This document shows, one piece after another, positions 33,829 through 41,240 of a stretch of DNA of 45,901 nucleotides. Made by a program: the position numbers and the translations under genes. The notes beneath the pieces were generated by a model. The model searched no databases and was not told the origin of the DNA. It saw nothing but the letters and a program-made list of their open reading frames with translations. Where the stretch lies: the NCBI GenBank assembly GCA_902406105.1, contig CABPCP010000022.1:1-45901 (forward strand). The letters are read 5' to 3'. Every line of letters starts with the position of its first letter. The stretch's first letter is position 1. Source of the DNA: an uncultured Mordavella sp. Lineage in GTDB: Bacteria; Bacillota; Clostridia; Lachnospirales; Lachnospiraceae.

Positions 33829-33857
33829 ATTATACTACAGTCTACTCAGCGAGACAA
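33829..33857 (-). promoter_or_regulatory. Candidate promoter giving a leaderless Sua5 transcript
   Basis: TTGTCT-N17-TATAAT on the minus strand, overlapping the 3' end of cwlD. The expected transcription start, about 7 bases after the -10 box, falls on the A of the ATG at 33821. Confidence 0.4.
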
Positions 33858-34522
33858 GTTTCGATTCCCGCTGTCACCGCTTCCGCCAGCTTCTCTTGAT
33901 ATTCTTCTGTACTAAGCTTCTCCGCTTCCTCCGGATTGCTCAAGAATCCACATTCTACAATGATCGTAGGCGTCTCTGTCCTTCGCAGGAGATAGTATGT
34001 ATCATTGGCTTTTGACTCGCGGGTATTTCCCGGGTCCGCCGCCAAAAGCGCCTCCCGCATGATCTCCGCCGCTTCTTCTCCTTCTTTTGAATGTTTATAA
34101 TAGAATACCTGCGCCCCCTGCACACTTGATTCATGATAACTGTTCTGATGGATACTGACTGCCAGCGCAGGGGCGGCCTCATCAATGATCTTCACTCGTT
34201 TCTTGATATCCTCCACCTGTTTGTTGGCGCTCCCTTCTGGAGCCAGCGTTTCGTCTTTTTCTCTGGTCATGATGACTGTAATTCCCTTTTCCTCCAGCTT
34301 TTCGCGAATCTTTTGGGCAATCGCCAAGTTAATATCTTTCTCCTGGATCTCATTAACGCCTACCTTTCCCGGATCTCTGCCTCCGTGTCCCGCATCGATG
34401 ACAATCTTCTTCTCCTTGGGTTCCACTTTGCCTGACGATACGTATTCTCCAAGATTTCTTCCGGTCAGGATCAGACCGGCGATCAAAAGGATCAAAATGA
34501 CCAACTCTGCTTTTTTTCTCAA
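33842..34522 (-). CDS. cwlD: N-acetylmuramoyl-L-alanine amidase (CwlD type)
   Basis: 226 residues with an N-terminal membrane anchor (ELVILILLIAGLIL) and an Amidase_3 domain: zinc motifs VIDAGHGGRDPG, NLAIAQKI, SIHQNSYH and the catalytic VECGFLSNPEEAE. CwlD removes peptide side chains from spore-cortex muramic acid, the step needed for muramic-delta-lactam and later germination. The start is a TTG at 34522 with GGAGG 7 bases upstream. That GGAGG lies in the 3' arm of the terminator of the upstream GH18 gene. Confidence 0.9.
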   Translation of the reverse strand: MRKKAELVILILLIAGLILTGRNLGEYVSSGKVEPKEKKIVIDAGHGGRDPGKVGVNEIQEKDINLAIAQKIREKLEEKGITVIMTREKDETLAPEGSANKQVEDIKKRVKIIDEAAPALAVSIHQNSYHESSVQGAQVFYYKHSKEGEEAAEIMREALLAADPGNTRESKANDTYYLLRRTETPTIIVECGFLSNPEEAEKLSTEEYQEKLAEAVTAGIETCLAE

Positions 34523-34577
34523 AAAAATGCCTCCGACAGTCTCTATCTGTTAAATATATGACTGCCGGAGGCATTTT
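34523..34577 (-). terminator. GH18-gene terminator whose 3' arm contains the cwlD RBS
   Basis: Minus-strand 18-bp stem (34560-34577 with 34524-34541, one G-U pair) followed by a T-run that runs into the TTG start of cwlD. It begins at the GH18 stop codon. Read-through transcripts would carry the cwlD GGAGG paired in this stem. Confidence 0.88.
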
Positions 34578-34579
34578 AT

Positions 34580-36559
34580 TTAATTTACGTATTGCAGGAT
34601 CAGATCCCAAATGCTGGAATCTTCCTGTCCCAGCGCCCATGCCGCGGTACCTGCCAGCTCATTTTCCTTCATGAGCTGCAGCTTGGCCTCAATGGACTTT
34701 TCATCTTCCATCCATATCTTATAAGTTGTGCTGTCTACCGTCCATTCCGCATAGTTCTGCTGCGTCTCTTCATCCCATGTAAGCTCTGCTCCGGCTTCTT
34801 CCACCGCGGCCCGCGCGGCGGACATTCCCAGCGCTTCGCTCGTTACATTCATGGTATATTCGGCCGCATCGGTTCCCGCATCTTCTGCCAGTTCCTCCTC
34901 CGTCTTAGGCGTTTCCTGCCACAGGCGGGTAAAGAACGGGATTCCGCTGATCACCTTTTCTTTCGGCACTTCTTCCAAAGTTGCCTCGATTCCTTCTTTT
35001 ACGTAATTATACGAAGAAACAGAGCCCGCCTCCGGTGATCCGGCATAATGCTCGTCATATCCCATAATGATCACATAATCTGCCACAATCCCCTGTTCCT
35101 TGCGGTCATATTGCATATTATGTCCCATTGGAACATAATTATCTACGGAAAGGACCAGGCTGTTCTGTCTGCATCGCACGGACAGTTCCCGGATAAACTG
35201 GATATAATGTTCTCCGCATTCCTCAGAGATCCTCTCAAAATCCACGTTGATCCCGTCAACTCCTGTCTGAAGGGCATCCGCGATCAGCTGATTGATCAGA
35301 TTCTCCCGACTGGAGGTTGAGCTGAGTAATTCCAAGGATTCCTCATAGGAGTCGATGCCTCCGTCAAAATCTCTTACCGCCGCCCAGACTTCAATATTAG
35401 CCTGATGGGCATAATTCACATATTCCGAAGACGAAATGGATTCCAGATTTCCTTCCGTATCCCCCACATGGTACCAGGTCGGAGCGATCGTCGTAAGTCC
35501 TTTAGTCTCCGCGATCCTTTGCAGCACCGTGCTATTCGCGTCGCTGTTCGTCACGTTGTGCCATGCCAGATTAATGGTATAATCTTTGGAAATGTTGGTA
35601 AACTCTTGTTCTTCAAATTCTCTGGTGATATCTTTTGTCTCTTCTTTTCGCAGAGCGCTGTTTTTCACATAACCGACGAATCCGTCACTGGTAAGAACTT
35701 TCTTCCAATTTTCCTCACTTTCAAGGATCGTAACTTCGTCATTCTTAGAGATCTCCGTCAATACCGGGCTTTTTACGCCGCCCCTGTACCGTACCGCCGT
35801 ATCTCTTTTTACTTCCGCGACGGTCGTCTCTCCCCAGTCATTCTTAATGACAATACGCTGAGGATCGTCGTATACTTCATATTCCATATTCGTATACTTC
35901 TGGATAAAGTCAAGAGCAATATATGCTGTACTTCCTTCCGTTTTTAAAATAACGTAGTCTTCACTGTTTTTATTTTTTGAAACGCTGTAATCCGTACTTC
36001 CCACTTCTACAGAAACCATATCGTTTGGCAGTGTATATAACAAAATATTTTCACTTGGATCCCAGTAAAAACGGCTGTTCACATAATCTCTCACGACTTC
36101 ATACTGCAGATATGCCTTCCCGTCAGAGATCATCCCCTGAGGTTCTGTAATCTGGTCATTTACCACAACAGCTAACTGTCCATCTTGCTCTATTCCATAA
36201 TATTCTTGAAGATTGGCCTGCTCTTTTGAAGGGCTGTATCTCTTCCACAAAAACGCGCCAATGACCGCTGCTGCTATTAATATGACTAAAAGAATGATCT
36301 TGATGGTAAGATTTCTTTTTCTTCTTCTTCTTGACTGTGGTTTTCTGGATACCGGCCGTCTTGCGGCGCCTGATCTGACCGTTCTGCTCTTAGACGGCCG
36401 GTTCTTAACCTGCCGGTCATCTGTCTGCCGATTCTGGTTCTGTCGGTCAGTCGCTGGTCTTACACGCCGGGCAGAACCCTGTCCCGCGCTTCTTCCGGCT
36501 GTCCGGCTTCTGCTTGTCCGGTCCGAAGTTGTGCGGCTTCTCTTGTCTCTTTCTTCCAT
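34580..36559 (-). CDS. Membrane-anchored GH18-family glycosidase with SH3 domain
   Basis: 659 residues. An Arg-rich cytoplasmic N-terminus (1-85) is followed by one span (IILLVILIAAAVIGAFLW) and a region like the copper-amine-oxidase N-terminal stalk. Then come an SH3b-type domain (TAVRYRGGVKSPVLTEISKNDEVTIL) and a GH18 barrel with the catalytic GVDGINVDFERI (the DxxxE form with Asp and Glu kept). Similar enzymes are spore-cortex or cell-wall N-acetylglucosaminidases (YaaH/SleL-like). Its position before cwlD supports a cortex role (inference). Confidence 0.87.
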   Translation of the reverse strand: MEERDKRSRTTSDRTSRSRTAGRSAGQGSARRVRPATDRQNQNRQTDDRQVKNRPSKSRTVRSGAARRPVSRKPQSRRRRKRNLTIKIILLVILIAAAVIGAFLWKRYSPSKEQANLQEYYGIEQDGQLAVVVNDQITEPQGMISDGKAYLQYEVVRDYVNSRFYWDPSENILLYTLPNDMVSVEVGSTDYSVSKNKNSEDYVILKTEGSTAYIALDFIQKYTNMEYEVYDDPQRIVIKNDWGETTVAEVKRDTAVRYRGGVKSPVLTEISKNDEVTILESEENWKKVLTSDGFVGYVKNSALRKEETKDITREFEEQEFTNISKDYTINLAWHNVTNSDANSTVLQRIAETKGLTTIAPTWYHVGDTEGNLESISSSEYVNYAHQANIEVWAAVRDFDGGIDSYEESLELLSSTSSRENLINQLIADALQTGVDGINVDFERISEECGEHYIQFIRELSVRCRQNSLVLSVDNYVPMGHNMQYDRKEQGIVADYVIIMGYDEHYAGSPEAGSVSSYNYVKEGIEATLEEVPKEKVISGIPFFTRLWQETPKTEEELAEDAGTDAAEYTMNVTSEALGMSAARAAVEEAGAELTWDEETQQNYAEWTVDSTTYKIWMEDEKSIEAKLQLMKENELAGTAAWALGQEDSSIWDLILQYVN

Positions 36560-36638
36560 GCTGCACCTCCTACTAGACCTTATTATACCAACAATTATAT
36601 GCTACGTCATTAATTTTTTGACATTCTTTGAGGGGTAT

Positions 36639-36869
36639 CTACATTCTATTCTTTTCTTTTACGTCATGGAAATACAATTCTTTTACATCTCCATCTTCAT
36701 CCATCACATAGTCCCGCATGTAAACGGCGTCTTCCTGGATCATATGCGCCCGCACGACCTGCATAGGGCTCGCCGGCAGACCATCCAGGATGATTCCCAC
36801 CCCCTTCCTTTCATAATTTGTCAGCTCGTTGAAAAGCGTCTGCGCTTCTCTCTCCTGATGCCCATCCAT
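36639..36869 (-). CDS. Small uncharacterised protein
   Basis: 76 residues, acidic, no membrane segment; unrecognised. AAGGAGG lies 7 bases before the ATG, which is the main support for a real gene. The motif GVGIILDGLPASPMQVVRAHMIQEDAVYMRDYV suggests a small folded domain. It lies about 80 bp upstream of the GH18 gene on the same strand but is separated from it by that gene's promoter region. Confidence 0.65.
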   Translation of the reverse strand: MDGHQEREAQTLFNELTNYERKGVGIILDGLPASPMQVVRAHMIQEDAVYMRDYVMDEDGDVKELYFHDVKEKNRM

Positions 36870-37254
36870 GGCGCATCCTCCTTCTCAATGCTCTTGAAGT
36901 GATAACCACATTCTAAACCGCATATCGAAAGAAATAGAAGGAAGTTGTGATATCGTGATACATCAAACACCTTTTGATACGCGGTAAGACTAAGAAGATA
37001 GTCCGCATTGTCATAATTTTTTGTTTTCCTGCTGTTCTGATTGTCTGTGTGATCTTTGTACCTGATTTGGTACCATTGAGTTTCTATAAGACAGTTTTTG
37101 ATATAAATAGATCTTACATTGAGAAGTTTTGTAAAAAAGCCGCCCTCCTTTGTTCTAAGAACGTAGTTATCAGGGAAAGCTATCTTCTAGTAACGTCATT
37201 ATATATGATAGGTTCCGGCCGCGCAAGCACTTTTTTATTTTATATATATTTTAT
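36870..37254 (+). other. AT-rich stretch with a doubtful membrane-peptide frame
   Basis: About 385 bp with base composition richer in A+T than its neighbours. A TTG-started frame (36974-37258) could encode 94 residues with a hydrophobic segment near residues 10-30 (IVRIVIIFCFPAVLIVCVIFV), but it has no ribosome binding site and no recognised relatives. It may be a degraded gene or chance. I see no RNA gene. Confidence 0.4.
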
Positions 37255-37283
37255 TTAACATCCTTTATTATCTATGCTATACT
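37255..37283 (+). promoter_or_regulatory. Promoter of mecA
   Basis: TTAACA-N17-TATACT, about 22 bases before the start codon. Confidence 0.7.
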
Positions 37284-37305
37284 AAACTAGAAGGAAGTGA
37301 TGAAT

Positions 37306-38043
37306 ATGAAGATTGAGAAACTCAACGAGAATCAGATACGCTGTACTCTCACACGTGCTGATTTGGCCGAACGCCAGCTTCAGTTGAGCGAACTGGCTTA
37401 CGGGACCGAAAAAGCAAAATCACTTTTCCATGATATGATGCAACAGGCAGCTTTTGAATTTGGATTTGAGGCAGAGGATATTCCTTTGATGATCGAGGCG
37501 ATTCCCGCATCTTCCGATTCAATTGTTCTGATAATCACTAAAGTCGAGGATCCAGAGGAACTGGATACCAGATTTTCAAAATTCGCCCCATCTCCCGGCG
37601 GCGAAAATGACCAAAGAAAAAAAGAAGCCCTTCAGAAACTGGAGGGGGCTGAAACCCTCTTGAATCTGCTTGGGAAAGTCAAAGAAAAGATAAATGCTGC
37701 TGATACAGCGAAAGACTCATCGGAAAAGGAAGACTCGGAAGTGCGCAAGGCGGCTCTCCGCCTGTTCTCATTTCCAACAATGGACAATGTCTTGCAGGCA
37801 GTTCATCTGCTCAATAGGATGTACAATGGTTCCAATACTTTGTATAAAGACCATGATGAAGATGTCTATATCCTGGCATTGACCCAGTCTGATTACTCGA
37901 ACCAAGATTTTAATCGAATCTGCAACATGCTGACAGAATACGGCACACTGGAGAAGGCTTCCGGCGCCACGCTGGCTTTTCTGGAAGAACACTGCGAAGT
38001 TCTGGTATCTTCCAATGCTGTTCAGAAACTGGCGGTTATTTAA
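37306..38043 (+). CDS. mecA: Adaptor protein MecA
   Basis: 245 residues from the ATG at 37306; ATG at 37300 is possible. The N-terminal KIEKLNENQIRCTLTRADL is the family hallmark (substrate-binding domain), a charged linker follows (about 80-130), and the C-terminal domain (AALRLFSFPTMDNVLQAV ... ALTQSDYSNQDFNRICNMLTEYG) docks on ClpC. MecA delivers proteins such as competence or sporulation regulators to ClpCP. It stands alone between a promoter and a strong terminator. Confidence 0.93.
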   Translation: MKIEKLNENQIRCTLTRADLAERQLQLSELAYGTEKAKSLFHDMMQQAAFEFGFEAEDIPLMIEAIPASSDSIVLIITKVEDPEELDTRFSKFAPSPGGENDQRKKEALQKLEGAETLLNLLGKVKEKINAADTAKDSSEKEDSEVRKAALRLFSFPTMDNVLQAVHLLNRMYNGSNTLYKDHDEDVYILALTQSDYSNQDFNRICNMLTEYGTLEKASGATLAFLEEHCEVLVSSNAVQKLAVI

Positions 38044-38056
38044 AATGGTCCGCAAT

Positions 38057-38114
38057 AAAAAAGCTCTGCCTGATCGGAATTCCAATTTTGGAATGATTCA
38101 GGCGGAGCTTTTTA
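38057..38114. terminator. Bidirectional terminator between mecA and the DUF1858 gene
   Basis: AAGCTCTGCCTGA pairs with TCAGGCGGAGCTT, with an inner ATTCCAA/GGAAT hairpin and A/T runs on the two sides. Confidence 0.85.
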
Positions 38115-38119
38115 TTTTT

Positions 38120-38320
38120 CTATGCATTCAAAAATGCATTGATCTTCTCTACTAACAAATCAGCGTCTATTCCATGTACCATAGCAGCCTCCGCCAAAGA
38201 CTCTCCCTGAGAGGCCGGGCAGCCAAGGCAGTGCATTCCGATTTCCATAAGGATCGGAGCTACTTCAGGATTCATGTTCAACAGTTCTCCAATCGTCATA
38301 TCTTTAGAAACCTGAGCCAT
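38120..38320 (-). CDS. DUF1858-domain small protein
   Basis: 66 residues from the ATG at 38320 (AGGAGG upstream). It shows the family pattern [32 protein letters not shown] with the CxxC pair. DUF1858 proteins are often found with hybrid-cluster or disulfide/sulfur-related enzymes; a redox or metal role is inferred. No partner gene is adjacent. Confidence 0.88.
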   Translation of the reverse strand: MAQVSKDMTIGELLNMNPEVAPILMEIGMHCLGCPASQGESLAEAAMVHGIDADLLVEKINAFLNA

Positions 38321-38700
38321 TTTAATTCCTCCTTTCTTCTCAGTGTTTTCATTATAATCGCTTTTTCTCATTGTGTAAACATTTTAAAACAATTTCTTTC
38401 TAATATTTGACTTCTCAAATGTCAATATTTTTTTCTTTTTTTTTCGACAAACCACTAAATTTATTATAACTCCACAAAACGTTTGTTCTTTTATTTCCCT
38501 CAAATAATCCACCAAATTTCTATATTTTTATGTGGATAATGTGGATAAAAATGTGAAATCAAGACTTTTTCCACCTTTTTCGGCAGTTTTTATGTGGATA
38601 ACTTGGATAAGTTCAATTTCCAAAATTTTACATTTTCATATTTTTTTTTACATTTTTGTACAAATTGTATAAGATTCAACTTTACTATTCTTTAACAAGA
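38321..38700. other. AT-rich intergenic region with a DnaA-box cluster
   Basis: No open frame with a ribosome binding site. The stretch holds long T-runs and three exact TGTGGATAA boxes (see separate entry). The flanking genes face the same strand, so this is upstream of the DUF1858 gene. An inverted repeat AATATTTGAC/GTCAATATT lies at about 38402-38430. Confidence 0.75.
38531..38610 (+). promoter_or_regulatory. Cluster of three perfect DnaA boxes
   Basis: TGTGGATAA (complement of TTATCCACA) occurs at 38531-38539, 38540-38548 and 38593-38601, all in the same orientation, with a weaker copy CTTGGATAA at 38602-38610. The first two abut. The surrounding DNA is very AT-rich. The family match is exact; replication or titration function is inference. 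Confidence 0.7.
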
Positions 38701-38729
38701 AATATCCCGGTATTTTAACCGGGATATTT
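38701..38729 (-). terminator. Terminator of the NlpC/P60 gene
   Basis: AATATCCCGGT and ACCGGGATATT form a stem directly after the stop codon; the T-run is short. Confidence 0.75.
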
Positions 38730-39632
38730 TCAGAGCAATCTTCTCACGGTAATAATATCGGTATAGGTCGCGGATATTATGCCAATTCCTTTTGCGCTGT
38801 TTATAGCGTTTACGATCTGACCATCACCCATATAGATTCCTACGTGTCCGTCATAACAAATAATATCTCCCGGAATTGCTTCACTATAGCTGACGGCTGC
38901 CCCTGCATTTCGCATTTCCGCTGAAGTCCGTGGAAGCTGGATTCCAAAATGAGCAAAAACAGATTGGACAAATCCGGAACAATCCGCTCCATTGGTCAAG
39001 CTTGTCCCTCCCCAGACATATGGATTGCCAATAAACTGACATGCATAGTCTACGACAGCCTGTCCTGTACCAGCCTTTTCTTTCGCTTCTTCCTCCGCTT
39101 TTCTGCGGGCTTCTTCTGCCTCTCTGGCAAGACGGGCCTCTTCCTCTTCTTTTGACTCCGCATAAGTAAACGCTTCTTCCGGATCTTCTCCGCCCGTTTC
39201 CTCTATAATCTCCTGTGCCTTTTGCTCGGCGTTATTTCCTATTATAATGTATTCAGAATATACATACCCTTCTACGGAACCAGATTGTATCTTTGTCCAT
39301 TCGCCTACAGGGCCCGCGATCTTCGCCGCATAATCAGGATATAACTTTCCGACCCACGCGCTCTCCTTCGTAGGTTCACTTCTGATATAAAGAAATGTCT
39401 CTACGTTGGCAAACGCCATATCTAAATACTCACCCTTCTCTGTCGGCACCAGATAGTCGGAAGCGTCTATCTCCTTACCAGAAGAATAACAATCACTTAA
39501 TACCTCCTCAATACCCACACTTGGCATGATATCGGCAGTGACCGGTTCAGAGGCCTGGACCTTGGCCGGGAGCGCCAGGACAGCCCCTGAGAAAGTAACC
39601 AAGAACAATCCTTTTTTAAGAATAGAACCCAT
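38730..39632 (-). CDS. Secreted NlpC/P60 cell-wall endopeptidase with SH3 domain
   Basis: 300 residues. Signal peptide at residues 1-27 (cleavage after VQA), an SH3b domain (FLYIRSEPTKESAWVGKLYPDYAAKIAG), a Glu/Ala/Lys-rich linker, and a C-terminal NlpC/P60 domain. That domain has catalytic Cys in NGADCSGFVQ (about 218), His in YDGHVGIYMG (about 265) and the polar third residue in the following strand. Such enzymes cut D-Glu-meso-DAP type bonds in peptidoglycan. A WalR-like box in the leader fits a cell-wall-homeostasis regulon. Confidence 0.93.
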   Translation of the reverse strand: MGSILKKGLFLVTFSGAVLALPAKVQASEPVTADIMPSVGIEEVLSDCYSSGKEIDASDYLVPTEKGEYLDMAFANVETFLYIRSEPTKESAWVGKLYPDYAAKIAGPVGEWTKIQSGSVEGYVYSEYIIIGNNAEQKAQEIIEETGGEDPEEAFTYAESKEEEEARLAREAEEARRKAEEEAKEKAGTGQAVVDYACQFIGNPYVWGGTSLTNGADCSGFVQSVFAHFGIQLPRTSAEMRNAGAAVSYSEAIPGDIICYDGHVGIYMGDGQIVNAINSAKGIGIISATYTDIITVRRLL

Positions 39633-39676
39633 AAACTCCCTCCTTTAATGTTTATGTTTTCTTATCTTTTGTAAAT

Positions 39677-39693
39677 ATTACAGAATTGTTACA
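39677..39693 (-). promoter_or_regulatory. WalR-like box in the NlpC/P60 leader
   Basis: On the minus strand TGTAAC-N5-TGTAAT matches the published WalR consensus TGTWAH-N5-TGTWAH in full. It lies downstream of the -10 box, a position compatible with repression or activation from the 5' leader. No walR gene is in the window. Confidence 0.55.
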
Positions 39694-39707
39694 TATGTTA
39701 CGGATTT

Positions 39708-39735
39708 ATTATATCACTTGTCTATGCAAAGTCAA
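39708..39735 (-). promoter_or_regulatory. Promoter of the NlpC/P60 gene
   Basis: TTGACT-N16-TATAAT, about 75 bases before the start codon. Confidence 0.7.
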
Positions 39736-39840
39736 GGCATTTTTACTAGTTTTTCTCGTCATATTATTCCCTGATTTTTGAAAAAAATACAAGTTTTTCC
39801 TATTAAAATATTACGATTTGTTACATTTTCAATTTTGTTG

Positions 39841-39869
39841 TTGACAAAGTCGGAATATAAAACTATACT
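39841..39869 (+). promoter_or_regulatory. Promoter of perR
   Basis: TTGACA-N17-TATACT, with AGGGAGG before the ATG at 39910. Confidence 0.8.
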
Positions 39870-39877
39870 AATTATAG
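39863..39877 (+). promoter_or_regulatory. PerR-like box overlapping the perR -10 element
   Basis: CTATACTAATTATAG is an imperfect 7-1-7 palindrome resembling the Per box TTATAATTATTATAA (about 10 of 15). It overlaps the -10 box, as expected for autorepression. Confidence 0.55.
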
Positions 39878-39909
39878 TAACAATTATTATTATCGAAGGG
39901 AGGTAACCT

Positions 39910-40332
39910 ATGGGCACACTGAAATATAGTCGTCAGCGCGCTTCTATCAAAGAATATCTGATGAGTACCGCTGACCACCCTACCGCCGATACCGTATATC
40001 TCCATGTACGTAAAGAATTTCCACGCATCAGTCTTGGAACTGTATATCGAAATCTAAATCTGCTAGCAGATATGGGCGAGGCAGTCAAGATCACGACTCC
40101 TCATGGCGGAGACCGTTTTGACGGACGTACAGATCCTCATTATCATGTAGTCTGTACTTCCTGCGGTAAAGTCTTTGATTTGAAATTAGATTCCACATAT
40201 ATGGAAGAAATAAACCAACTGGCAGACAAGTATTTTCATGGAAATATTGATTCTCACACAACGCTTTTCTATGGTACTTGTCAGGAATGTATAGAAAATA
40301 AAAAAGAGAAAAAAATCCAAAATATCGATTGA
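39910..40332 (+). CDS. perR: Fur-family peroxide repressor (PerR-like)
   Basis: 140 residues. N-terminal winged helix ([47 protein letters not shown]) and C-terminal metal domain with HYHVVC, CTSCGK and CQEC, the structural zinc cysteines. PerR rather than Fur is favoured because two rubrerythrin genes lie directly downstream and a Per-like box lies in its own promoter. Metal-catalysed histidine oxidation would release it from DNA under peroxide (family knowledge). Confidence 0.85.
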   Translation: MGTLKYSRQRASIKEYLMSTADHPTADTVYLHVRKEFPRISLGTVYRNLNLLADMGEAVKITTPHGGDRFDGRTDPHYHVVCTSCGKVFDLKLDSTYMEEINQLADKYFHGNIDSHTTLFYGTCQECIENKKEKKIQNID

Positions 40333-40357
40333 CATTTATCGGTAAGTATGCTATTTT
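40329..40357 (+). promoter_or_regulatory. Promoter of the reverse-rubrerythrin gene
   Basis: TTGACA-N17-TATTTT, with the -35 box overlapping the perR stop codon. A rubrerythrin gene follows 68 bases later. Confidence 0.7.
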
Positions 40358-40363
40358 AATATC

Positions 40364-40376
40364 AGTAATAATTACT
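40364..40376 (+). promoter_or_regulatory. Candidate PerR operator of the rubrerythrin gene
   Basis: AGTAATAATTACT is a perfect 6-1-6 palindrome just downstream of the -10 box and fits the AT-rich Fur/PerR site type. Binding would block early transcription. Confidence 0.5.
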
Positions 40377-40424
40377 AATATTAAAATTGATAATAACAAT
40401 CAAAAAGAAAAGGAGAGATTAACT

Positions 40425-40967
40425 ATGAAAAAATTTGTATGTACTGTATGTGGTTATGTTCATGAAGGAGATGCCGCACCGGCTGAATGTCCAGTTTGCC
40501 ATGCGCCGGCTGAGAAATTCAAAGAGCAGACAGGCGACAGAGAATGGGCAGCGGAGCACGTTGTAGGAGTAGCTCAGGGCGTTAGCGAAGATATCCTGGC
40601 TGATCTGAGAGCAAACTTTGAAGGTGAATGTTCTGAGGTCGGAATGTACCTAGCTATGGCAAGAGTCGCTCATAGAGAAGGATATCCGGAGATCGGACTG
40701 TACTGGGAGAAAGCTGCTTACGAAGAAGCAGAGCACGCTGCTAAATTCGCGGAGCTGCTTGGTGAAGTTGTAACAGACAGCACTAAGAAGAACCTTGAGA
40801 TGAGAGTAGATGCTGAGAATGGTGCTACCGCTGGCAAATTTGATCTCGCAAAACGTGCGAAAGCCGCAAACCTGGATGCAATCCATGACACTGTTCACGA
40901 GATGGCAAGAGACGAAGCTCGTCACGGAAAAGCCTTCGAAGGCCTGTTAAAGAGATACTTTGGCTAA
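40425..40967 (+). CDS. Reverse-domain rubrerythrin
   Basis: 180 residues from the ATG at 40425 (AGGAG upstream). The rubredoxin domain is at the N-terminus (CTVCGY ... CPVCHAP) and the ferritin-like di-iron domain follows ([31 protein letters not shown]), the reverse of classic rubrerythrin. Clostridial proteins of this type reduce hydrogen peroxide and oxygen with electrons from NADH via rubredoxin reductase. First gene of the rubrerythrin pair under PerR-like control. Confidence 0.93.
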   Translation: MKKFVCTVCGYVHEGDAAPAECPVCHAPAEKFKEQTGDREWAAEHVVGVAQGVSEDILADLRANFEGECSEVGMYLAMARVAHREGYPEIGLYWEKAAYEEAEHAAKFAELLGEVVTDSTKKNLEMRVDAENGATAGKFDLAKRAKAANLDAIHDTVHEMARDEARHGKAFEGLLKRYFG

Positions 40968-40981
40968 GCTACAAGCCAAGC

Positions 40982-41045
40982 ACTAAGCTATATGAGTACG
41001 CCTCGACAAGTTTACTTGTCAGAGGCGTGCGCTATATAGGTTAGT
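40982..41045 (+). repeat. 64-nt near-perfect hairpin between the rubrerythrin genes
   Basis: ACTAAGCTATAT (40982-40993) pairs with ATATAGGTTAGT (41034-41045) at 11 of 12 bases. Inside it GTACGCCTC pairs with GAGGCGTGC, and GACAAGT pairs with ACTTGTC around a TT loop. There is no T-run, so it is not a standard terminator. It begins 14 bases after the rubrerythrin stop codon. Confidence 0.75.
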
Positions 41046-41050
41046 ATTCG

Positions 41051-41184
41051 GCGACAGCCGACAGCGAGGAAGCTTTTGCTTTCGAGCTGCCTTGGCTTGA
41101 CGCTTTACCCTAAGGCTATGACACTGCGACAGCCGACAGCGAGGAAGCTTTTGCTTTCGAGCTGCCTTGGCTTGACGCTTTACC
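41051..41184 (+). repeat. Two identical 59-bp units, each a structured hairpin
   Basis: 41051-41109 and 41126-41184 are identical, separated by 16 bp. Each folds as GCG-A-CAGCC-GA-CAGC-GA-GGAAGC, loop TTTT, then the matching 3' strand with GA/GA internal loops and a closing CGC. They lie between the two rubrerythrin genes on the coding strand. CAAGCCAAG at 40972-40980 is complementary to CTTGGCTTG inside each unit. Confidence 0.85.
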
Positions 41185-41240
41185 TCAATGTTTTATCGAA
41201 TAGAATCCGGACAATTTCAAATACAATAGGAGGATCTGAT

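Noticed and set aside
38531..38610. Firm call of oriC
   Set aside because: The DnaA boxes are exact, but dnaA, dnaN, rpmH and gyrB are absent, and gene orientation does not switch clearly here.
41076..41240. N-terminal extension of the second rubrerythrin through the 59-bp repeats
   Set aside because: It merely translates the repeats; AGGAGG and the family N-terminus place the start at 41241.
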